Below are positions 1 to 4,499 of a stretch of DNA of 7,293 nt, piece after piece. A program made the translations under genes and the position numbers. The notes beneath the pieces were generated by a model, which was not told where the DNA came from, searched no databases, and saw nothing but the letters and a program-made list of their open reading frames with translations. This DNA is from UBA4716 sp036310525 (lineage in GTDB: Bacteria; Bacillota; Clostridia; UBA1381): positions 1 through 7,293 of the forward strand of contig JAXJRQ010000167.1 in NCBI GenBank assembly GCA_036310525.1. The letters run 5' to 3'. Each line of letters begins with the position of its first letter. Positions within the stretch are counted from its first letter, which is position 1.

Positions 1-11
1 GTATAATTCAT
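1..11 (-). CDS. 5' end of an unidentified gene leaving the window
   Basis: Only the ATG at 9-11 and the codons for Asn and Tyr are visible, so the product cannot be named. The start is supported by a CCGGAGG ribosome binding site at 19-25 (7-nt spacing) and by a near-consensus sigma-A promoter at 63-91, both on the minus strand. The gene is divergent from the rightward promoter at 175-203. Confidence 0.6.
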
Positions 12-31
12 ATTAGAGCCTCCGGTTTGTT

Positions 32-59
32 GGTATTACTCATCCGCTAAGATGATACC
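32..59 (-). promoter_or_regulatory. Inverted repeat at the transcription start of the leftward gene
   Basis: On the minus strand GGTAT-CATC, a 6-nt loop, then GATG-AGTA-ATACC can form a 9-bp stem with a 4-nt bulge. It covers the predicted start of transcription and the early leader. It could be an operator or a leader hairpin; the sequence does not decide, and there is no U-tract to make it a terminator. Confidence 0.35.
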
Positions 60-62
60 TAC

Positions 63-91
63 ATTATACCGTGAGGTTCTTATTTTTTCAA
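63..91 (-). promoter_or_regulatory. Sigma-A promoter of the leftward gene at the window edge
   Basis: On the minus strand TTGAAA (86-91) and TATAAT (63-68) are separated by exactly 17 bp. The predicted start of transcription is near 56, giving a leader of about 45 nt before the ATG at 11. Confidence 0.7.
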
Positions 92-174
92 TTGACTTTA
101 TTTATGAATTACAGGAATGCTTTCTTGTTTTAAATTTGTCTTAACTTTGTGCCACTCTTTTGATGTAAAAATTC

Positions 175-203
175 TTGACAAAAAGGCAAAAATCATATAT
201 ACT
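175..203 (+). promoter_or_regulatory. Strong rightward sigma-A promoter with no protein gene downstream
   Basis: TTGACA (175-180), a 17-bp spacer and TATACT (198-203) form a near-perfect sigma-A promoter, with a predicted start near 210. No ORF with a ribosome binding site follows on this strand. The nearest downstream gene, agrD, is on the opposite strand. This points to a non-coding transcript. Confidence 0.75.
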
Positions 204-209
204 GTCAAA

Positions 210-281
210 AGAGCGTTTCCCCTGCTGATTGTTTTAAGTTTTGGGTACTTGCATAATCAGCATGGGGAGGGTTCTTTTTTG
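210..281 (+). ncRNA. Candidate small RNA of about 70 nt ending at an intrinsic terminator
   Basis: The segment runs from the predicted start of the promoter at 175-203 to the U-tract at 272-283. After a short 5' tail (AAAAGAGCG) it folds into one large stem with a 24-nt loop (231-254), inside which AAGT and ACTT could form a small extra stem. I do not recognise it as a named RNA family. It may be a stand-alone small RNA, or a leader that is terminated or read through into the structured DNA at 303-414. The evidence is a promoter, a terminator and the absence of a credible ORF; expression is unknown. Confidence 0.5.
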
Positions 282-283
282 TT
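216..283 (+). terminator. Intrinsic terminator-like stem and U-tract
   Basis: CCCC (219-222) pairs with GGGG (264-267) and TGCTGATT (223-230) with AATCAGCA (255-262), leaving T263 bulged. On the plus strand the stem is extended by U218-A268 and by two U.G pairs (217/269, 216/270). The U-rich stretch TTCTTTTTTGTT (272-283) follows almost at once. The wobble pairs exist only in plus-strand RNA, which agrees with the direction of the upstream promoter. Confidence 0.6.
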
Positions 284-296
284 GCTTTCGCAACAA
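279..296. repeat. Small perfect hairpin with 4-nt loop
   Basis: TTGTTGC (279-285) and GCAACAA (290-296) flank a TTTC loop, which reads GAAA (a GNRA tetraloop) on the minus strand. The left arm shares bases with the U-tract of the preceding terminator-like hairpin, so the two could compete. Neither strand has a U-run after it. Confidence 0.6.
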
Positions 297-302
297 GGCA
301 GT

Positions 303-414
303 TAGCTTTGCACAGAATCTGCAACCGGCATCACAAACAAAGGAAGCAGAAAGAATATGTAATATTCTTTCAATGCTAATATTAGCATTGACTTTTATAT
401 TCTGTGCAAAGCTA
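303..414. repeat. 112-bp element with perfect 16-bp inverted ends and nested palindromes
   Basis: The segment at 303-318 (TAGCTTTGCACAGAAT) is the exact reverse complement of 399-414. Inside lie two further perfect structures placed end to end: a 10-bp stem with a 3-nt loop (349-371) and a 20-bp palindrome (371-390). The element stops 10 bp short of the agrD stop codon. It could be the body of a structured RNA transcribed from 175-203 by readthrough, a 3' structure of the agr mRNA read on the minus strand, or a miniature inverted-repeat element whose ends begin and end in TA. The pairing is perfect, so it gives no hint of which strand is the RNA. Confidence 0.7.
371..398 (+). terminator. Weak terminator candidate: palindrome followed by short U-run
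   Basis: The 20-bp palindrome at 371-390 can fold as an 8-bp stem with a 4-nt loop. It is followed on the plus strand by ACTTTTAT. The U-run is short, so this is a poor terminator, but it is the only one in the right place to stop readthrough transcription before agrD. Confidence 0.3.
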
Positions 415-424
415 TACTTCTTAC

Positions 425-455
425 TTATTTGTAAGAAGCTTTGAAATCTTCAAAG
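425..455 (-). other. Tandem hairpins across the 3' end of agrD
   Basis: Read on the minus strand, CTTTGAA and TTCAAAG separated by 3 nt (439-455) form one stem within the last codons of agrD. CTTCTTAC and GTAAGAAG (418-439) form a second stem whose loop contains the TAA stop. No U-tract follows, so these do not look like a terminator; they may protect or regulate the mRNA end. Confidence 0.4.
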
Positions 456-583
456 CCTTCAGGCAGTTCAGGCTGATAGAATTTATGTGTGCTTATAAAA
501 TCATTGGCATGAAGTGTTACAAAAGCAGCAATAGCACACAATGAACCGCCGAACATCATAAGAAAACTCTTAAAACGTTTCAT
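425..583 (-). CDS. agrD: AgrD-like cyclic autoinducer peptide precursor (52 aa)
   Basis: This is the precursor of the Agr quorum-sensing signal. The N-terminal half is a short basic stretch (MKRFK) followed by a hydrophobic segment (about residues 7-26) that would hold the peptide at the membrane. The C-terminal half is acidic, with YQPELPEGF at 36-44, matching the proline-containing recognition tail that AgrB cuts in this family. Aligning this tail with known AgrD proteins puts the five-residue ring at Ser31-Thr-His-Lys-Phe35. That gives Ser instead of the usual Cys and hence an ester (lactone) rather than a thiolactone. The only Cys (residue 16) lies in the hydrophobic leader, too far from the cut site to form the ring. 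An AGGAGGA site (591-597) 7 nt before the ATG lies inside the end of agrB, and the gene overlaps agrB by 14 nt. The gene call is strong; the exact mature peptide is inferred. Confidence 0.88.
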   Translation of the reverse strand: MKRFKSFLMMFGGSLCAIAAFVTLHANDFISTHKFYQPELPEGFEDFKASYK

Positions 584-1172
584 TCCCTCTTCCTCCTTTC
601 CTGAAAATTATTACAAAAACAGACAATGCCGCACCGACCATTGCCAGTGTAATGCATAATCCGATTTTTTGTGCAAAATCCCATTGCAACAATCCGCATA
701 TATATACTAACATCGAAAAAATCACACTATATGCAATTGTTTTTTGCCGATACTTTTCCATCTCATTATCCGTACATTTTTTATTTGCAGGTTTTACCGG
801 CGCAAAAAGCAACAAAATTATCATAGAAATTGTTACCGCAATAAGCATTGCCGGAACATATGATTTTTCTAAAGATATACGCAGAGTCCCTAAAAACAGC
901 AAATATGTAATCGTAAAAATAATATTGCATTTTGCTCTTGTATTTGCATGATACCCACCTGCACAATGACGTATATTAATAAACACAAACATATACACTA
1001 TACTTTCAATAACCCTGTCTGCTAAAAATGAAATCAACGCAAACAAAAGCCAATACAGTGTTTCGGAAATTATATAATAAAATCCGTATACATAACATTT
1101 AACATGCTCTTTTTCAAAAAAACCTTTTTCAGCAAAAAAATATGCTATACTCTCAGATACTTTGGTAATCAT
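570..1172 (-). CDS. agrB: AgrB-family peptide-processing membrane endopeptidase
   Basis: AgrB is an integral membrane cysteine protease that removes the C-terminal tail of AgrD and helps close the signal ring. The 200-aa length is normal for the family. The hallmark RHCAGGYHANTRAKC is present, giving catalytic His75 and Cys82 at the same spacing (7) as His77/Cys84 of Staphylococcus aureus AgrB. A conserved APVKPANK stretch follows at 124-131. Hydrophobic segments lie roughly at 29-50, 55-67, 84-98, 107-124, 146-162 and 170-190. The ATG is preceded by GAGGTGA (1179-1185) at 6-nt spacing. The gene follows agrC after 74 nt and overlaps agrD by 14 nt, so translation of the protease and its substrate is probably coupled. 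The catalytic residues are intact, so it should be active. Confidence 0.95.
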   Translation of the reverse strand: MITKVSESIAYFFAEKGFFEKEHVKCYVYGFYYIISETLYWLLFALISFLADRVIESIVYMFVFINIRHCAGGYHANTRAKCNIIFTITYLLFLGTLRISLEKSYVPAMLIAVTISMIILLLFAPVKPANKKCTDNEMEKYRQKTIAYSVIFSMLVYICGLLQWDFAQKIGLCITLAMVGAALSVFVIIFRKGGRGNETF

Positions 1173-1196
1173 TGTAAGTCACCTCTTTGTATCAAG

Positions 1197-1225
1197 AGCA
1201 TAGCATATTTGTTTTTAAATTACAA
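1197..1225 (-). promoter_or_regulatory. Candidate internal promoter for agrB-agrD
   Basis: In the 74-nt gap between agrC and agrB, the minus strand carries TTGTAA (1220-1225), a 17-bp spacer and TATGCT (1197-1202), with the predicted start just upstream of the agrB ribosome binding site. The boxes depart from consensus at two positions each, so this is moderate evidence. If real, signal production could be expressed separately from the receptor pair agrA-agrC. Confidence 0.45.
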
Positions 1226-1246
1226 TACCTTTTGAACAAACGACAT

Positions 1247-2530
1247 CTATTTGCCAACAAACAACATATTTTCCATGAAAATTTTCAGATAAAATATACC
1301 GTCTGCATACTGAGTCTGTATATCACCATTATATTTTTTTACCGTTTTTTGTATACTTTTTAAGCCAAAGCCATGATTTTTAGTATCAGTTTTCGATGTT
1401 GTATATTCTTCGCTGATTTTTATTGGTTTATTAGCCGAGTTAATAACCGAAATCACAAGAGCATTATTATTTTCACGAATTTCAAGGTCAATAAATCCGC
1501 CGTTATCAGAATTATTACCTTCTATTGCATTATCCAGTGCATTGCCAAGCAAAGCTACTAAATCCATAGGATTTATTTTTATATCAAGATTTTTTTCGAC
1601 TTTTGCCAAGAACTGAATATTGTTATTTTGCGCTTTTCTTGCCTTAATATTTATAACTGAGTCAAGCGCCTGATTTTTTGTATAAATATACGCAGATGCT
1701 TTATCTGTTGATTTTTTCATATCTGATATGTACTTTTTTAAAGACGGTATATCGTCTTTTTCTGCCAGCTCATTTATGACCTCAACGTGATTTTTTAAAT
1801 CATGACGTAAAATTCGTATTTCTTTTTCAGATTCTTCAAGGATTTTATAATTTTCACGGCTTTGTTCCTCTGCTCTTTTCATGCTTTCATATTCCAGTCC
1901 TTTTGAATACGTTTCAAAAAAATCAAAAACAATATAATTAAGATAAAGAAACACAACAACCGGAATAATTATATACAAAGGCTCAGACAAATTACTTTTA
2001 ATTAAAAGCGAATCTATCATCAGCAATATACAATATGATAGCATCGGACATGCATATGCAAACATCCAGTATCTTAAAGGTAAATCTTTTACTTTTTTTC
2101 TGAAAATAAATGAAGCTGATATTATTAGCACATAACCGATTATATTTGATAAAAACACTCCCGTAATTCTATATACATTATTTACAGTCATCTGCGAATA
2201 ATTATCATCAAAAATATTCACCATCATTATTGTTGTTATCAAATCTGATACAGTGAATAGTGCCATAAAAACTACAACCATAAATAATGCTTTTCGTATA
2301 TTGATATTATAAACAAACACTGCAACAATAAATATGCATAATATTGTAGCTGTAATATTTACCTGTATTATCGGCATGAAGATAGTTAAAAATTTGATAA
2401 TCACCGTTACCGCAACTGCAAGCTTCTCTTTACTTTCAAAAATATTTTTCTTATCTGAAACAATATAGCATGATATATATAATAAAAGTAATTCTATTAT
2501 TATACCAACAAAATCCAAAATATGTACCAT
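1247..2530 (-). CDS. agrC: AgrC-like sensor histidine kinase (HPK10/GHKL type)
   Basis: This is the membrane receptor for the autoinducer, which passes phosphate to AgrA. The N-terminal half (about residues 4-205) has six to seven hydrophobic segments and forms the sensor. A coiled-coil-like linker (about 210-240) leads to the phosphoacceptor motif LRHDLKNH with His243. The ATPase domain has the N-box GNALDNAIE (329-337, Asn330/Asn334) and the G-box HGFGLKSI (386-393). The lack of a typical D-box is normal for the HPK10 subfamily. The 427-aa length fits AgrC. The ATG lies 1 nt after the agrA stop, with GGGAG (2541-2545) inside the end of agrA as ribosome binding site, so it is translationally linked to its partner. 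The sensor region is too divergent to predict the ligand, but the downstream agrBD makes the AgrD product the obvious candidate. Confidence 0.93.
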   Translation of the reverse strand: MVHILDFVGIIIELLLLYISCYIVSDKKNIFESKEKLAVAVTVIIKFLTIFMPIIQVNITATILCIFIVAVFVYNINIRKALFMVVVFMALFTVSDLITTIMMVNIFDDNYSQMTVNNVYRITGVFLSNIIGYVLIISASFIFRKKVKDLPLRYWMFAYACPMLSYCILLMIDSLLIKSNLSEPLYIIIPVVVFLYLNYIVFDFFETYSKGLEYESMKRAEEQSRENYKILEESEKEIRILRHDLKNHVEVINELAEKDDIPSLKKYISDMKKSTDKASAYIYTKNQALDSVINIKARKAQNNNIQFLAKVEKNLDIKINPMDLVALLGNALDNAIEGNNSDNGGFIDLEIRENNNALVISVINSANKPIKISEEYTTSKTDTKNHGFGLKSIQKTVKKYNGDIQTQYADGIFYLKIFMENMLFVGK

Positions 2531-2531
2531 T

Positions 2532-3230
2532 CTATTTTATCTCCCTTCGGGTGGCTATCGCCCACTTGACACTCTTACAATATTTTCTCCCAACAGGAAT
2601 ATCTGTACAGTCGAGCAACGATATAAAACGATTTTCTGTCATACTTTTTACATAATCGACATTTACAAGAAAGCTTTTATGACACCTTACAAAAAGACAG
2701 TTAATCAACTCTTCCTCAGCTTCATTAATCGGCTTATTCCACCTGATGTTTTCTCTGAAGGTGTGTATTGTAACCGTACTTTTGAAGCTTTCCATATAAA
2801 GTATATCACGTATGGGCACGTATCTAAGATTTCCTTTATTCTGAATCTTTATCTGCTTATTACGGCGCTGATATTCCTGCATAACTTCCGAAATCAGGTT
2901 GCGTTTTAGGAGTTCAGGTTCAGCTTTTAAAATATATCTGAATATATTATAGCTATATCCCTTTACCGCATATTCCGAATGACTTGTGACAAAAGAAATA
3001 ATACAGTCTCTATTGTTATTATGTATGTGTGTCGCTAAATCAAAACCACTTGCATTTCCTATTTCTATATCAAGAAATGCAATGTCAAACGCAGTGCTGT
3101 TATTTATTACTTCTTCGGCAGATGTAAATATGTGAACCTCTGTATCGCTGTATTCACCAAGCAAGTTCCATAATTCTTCTGTTACATTTTTGTCATCATC
3201 GCATATCGCTATTTTTATATTTTTTGCCAT
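2532..3230 (-). CDS. agrA: AgrA-like LytTR response regulator
   Basis: This is a DNA-binding regulator activated by AgrC. Residues about 5-118 are a receiver domain: acidic pocket Asp11-Asp12, phosphoacceptor Asp54 in AFLDIEIG, switch residue Ser83 in VTSHSEYA, and Lys102 in the YILKAE stretch. Residues about 130-228 are a LytTR DNA-binding domain with the typical YMESFKSTVTIHT and FVRCHKSFLVNVDYV segments. The 232-aa length is usual for AgrA. The start is fixed by AAGGAGG (3239-3245), 8 nt before the ATG, and by a strong promoter. It is the first gene of the operon agrA-agrC-agrB-agrD, whereas the well-known staphylococcal and Listeria order is agrB-D-C-A. Targets cannot be read from this window: I see no convincing pair of LytTR boxes at the operon promoters. 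Confidence 0.93.
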   Translation of the reverse strand: MAKNIKIAICDDDKNVTEELWNLLGEYSDTEVHIFTSAEEVINNSTAFDIAFLDIEIGNASGFDLATHIHNNNRDCIISFVTSHSEYAVKGYSYNIFRYILKAEPELLKRNLISEVMQEYQRRNKQIKIQNKGNLRYVPIRDILYMESFKSTVTIHTFRENIRWNKPINEAEEELINCLFVRCHKSFLVNVDYVKSMTENRFISLLDCTDIPVGRKYCKSVKWAIATRREIK

Positions 3231-3259
3231 TTTCCTGTCCTCCTTAGATTGATTATATT

Positions 3260-3288
3260 ATTATAGCATTTTTTGTCATTAATTGCAA
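3260..3288 (-). promoter_or_regulatory. Sigma-A promoter of the agrACBD operon
   Basis: On the minus strand TTGCAA (3283-3288), a 17-bp spacer and a perfect TATAAT (3260-3265) preceded by an extended TGC. The predicted start is near 3253, giving a leader of about 22 nt with AAGGAGG. Confidence 0.8.
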
Positions 3289-3331
3289 ATGTATCACGTA
3301 CAAAAAGCTTACTTGTTATTCACTATATATA

Positions 3332-3360
3332 TTGCATTATCCGCAAATTTGATGTATAAT
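3332..3360 (+). promoter_or_regulatory. Sigma-A promoter of dusB
   Basis: TTGCAT (3332-3337), a 17-bp spacer and TATAAT (3355-3360). It faces away from the agrA promoter, with 43 bp between the two -35 boxes, leaving room for a shared regulatory site. Confidence 0.75.
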
Positions 3361-3390
3361 ATATGTAAATAAATACAATCGGAGAAATTT

Positions 3391-4359
3391 ATGAAAATAG
3401 GCAGTTTTGAAACTGAAAACAATGTATTTCTTGCACCTATGGCAGGCGTGACCGATATAGCATTTCGCTGTATATGTCGCCGATACGGCGCAGGAATGGT
3501 TTATTCTGAAATGGTCAGTGCAAAGGGTTTGCACTACAAAGACAAAAAAACAGGTGACCTGATGGCAATTGTTCCGAAAGAACGTCCGTGCGCAGTACAG
3601 ATTTTCGGGTCTGACCCAGAAATAATGGCTGAAGCCGCTGTTGAGGTTGTTAACAGAGTTCACCCTGAAATCCTCGACATCAACATGGGTTGTCCCGCAC
3701 CGAAAATTGCAAACAACGGCGACGGCAGTGCGTTAATGAAAAATCCTGCTCTTATCGGGAAAATAGTCAGCGCAGTGAGCAGTGCATGCCCAGTCCCCGT
3801 AACCGTAAAAATCAGAAAAGGCTGGGATGATGATTGCATAAACGCAGTTGAGGTGGCGCAGATTATCGAAGAAAACGGCGCTTCTGCAGTGGCTGTCCAT
3901 GGCAGAACAAGAAAAGAATTTTACAGCGGTAAGGCTGACTGGGATATTGTAAAAGCCGTAAAAAATGCCGTCAGTATTCCTGTTATCGGCAACGGCGATA
4001 TATGGTCGGCACATGATGCAAAACGCATGATAGATTATACAGGCTGTGACGGTATAATGGTCGCACGAGGTGCGCAGGGTAATCCGTTTATTTTCCGTCA
4101 GATTAACGAGCTGTTGACGTACGGAGAAATCAGATACTTCCCCACTCCGCAGGATAAGCTTTCCATGGCTCTTGAGCATACGGAAATGCTCGTTGCACAA
4201 AAAGGCGAAAACCGTGGTATATGCGAATCAAGAAAACATATCGCATGGTATATCAAAGGTTTAAGCGGTGCTTCAAGGCTCAAAACCGAGGTGTTTAAAA
4301 TTAGTGATTTTGACACAATGAAACAGACTTTAACAGAATATATTAATCAACTGCAATAA
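3391..4359 (+). CDS. dusB: tRNA-dihydrouridine synthase (DusB-type)
   Basis: This flavoenzyme reduces specific uridines in the tRNA D-arm to dihydrouridine, using FMN and NADPH. The 322-aa length fits the family. Visible motifs in order: FMN-site start APMAGVTD (15-22), MGCPAPKI with the catalytic Cys101, VKIRKGWDD (139-147, Lys140 near FMN), VHGRTRKEFYSGKADW (169-184, His170), IGNGDIW (199-205) and VARGAQGNP (224-232), followed by the helical RNA-binding C-terminal domain. The start is supported by GGAG (3381-3384) 6 nt upstream. DusB is the usual paralogue in Firmicutes; other Dus subfamilies cannot be strictly excluded by eye. No strong terminator follows, so some readthrough into guaB is possible. 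Confidence 0.95.
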   Translation: MKIGSFETENNVFLAPMAGVTDIAFRCICRRYGAGMVYSEMVSAKGLHYKDKKTGDLMAIVPKERPCAVQIFGSDPEIMAEAAVEVVNRVHPEILDINMGCPAPKIANNGDGSALMKNPALIGKIVSAVSSACPVPVTVKIRKGWDDDCINAVEVAQIIEENGASAVAVHGRTRKEFYSGKADWDIVKAVKNAVSIPVIGNGDIWSAHDAKRMIDYTGCDGIMVARGAQGNPFIFRQINELLTYGEIRYFPTPQDKLSMALEHTEMLVAQKGENRGICESRKHIAWYIKGLSGASRLKTEVFKISDFDTMKQTLTEYINQLQ

Positions 4360-4386
4360 ACTTATACTTAATATTGCAAAAAATAC

Positions 4387-4415
4387 TTGAAAAACAATCC
4401 GTTTTCTGTTAAAAT
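4387..4415 (+). promoter_or_regulatory. Sigma-A promoter of guaB
   Basis: TTGAAA (4387-4392), a 17-bp spacer and TAAAAT (4410-4415). The predicted start near 4422 gives a leader of about 78 nt. Confidence 0.7.
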
Positions 4416-4437
4416 AGATAAAACACGACATTTTTTT

Positions 4438-4464
4438 CGCACTGCTCCCAAAAGAGCACTTGCG
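4438..4464 (+). promoter_or_regulatory. Stem-loop in the guaB leader
   Basis: CGCA (4438-4441) pairs with TGCG (4461-4464) and TGCTC (4443-4447) with GAGCA (4454-4458), around a CCAAAA loop with a small internal loop. No U-tract follows, so it is not a terminator, and it lies about 25 nt before the ribosome binding site. It may be a protein-binding site or an mRNA-stability element. It does not match the purine riboswitch core. Confidence 0.45.
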
Positions 4465-4499
4465 ACACTTAAATTATATAAGATTGAAAGGAGAAAGAA

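Noticed and set aside
117..305. Plus-strand 62-aa reading frame
   Set aside because: The strong promoter at 175-203 lies inside it, there is no ribosome binding site, and the composition does not look like a protein.
340..350. GGAAGCAG resembling the conserved loop of signal recognition particle RNA
   Set aside because: The matching GGTCAGG side and the surrounding stem are absent; the short match is coincidental.
210..440. 6S RNA or tmRNA in the gene-free stretch
   Set aside because: There is no long rod with a central bubble closing 5' to 3' ends as in 6S RNA, and no tRNA-like ends or tag reading frame as in tmRNA.
241..444. Plus-strand 67-aa reading frame with a hydrophobic C-terminal half, possible small toxin
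   Set aside because: It begins with TTG, neither it nor the inner ATG at 262 has a ribosome binding site, and it runs through the terminator-like hairpin and the inverted repeats. Its reading frame is best explained by chance.
3289..3331. Paired LytTR/AgrA boxes between the agrA and dusB promoters
   Set aside because: I searched both strands by eye for two GTT-centred 9-mers about 21 bp apart and found none that fit.
4422..4499. Purine (guanine) riboswitch before guaB
   Set aside because: The leader is short and lacks the conserved loop and junction bases of the purine aptamer; there is no terminator or antiterminator pair.
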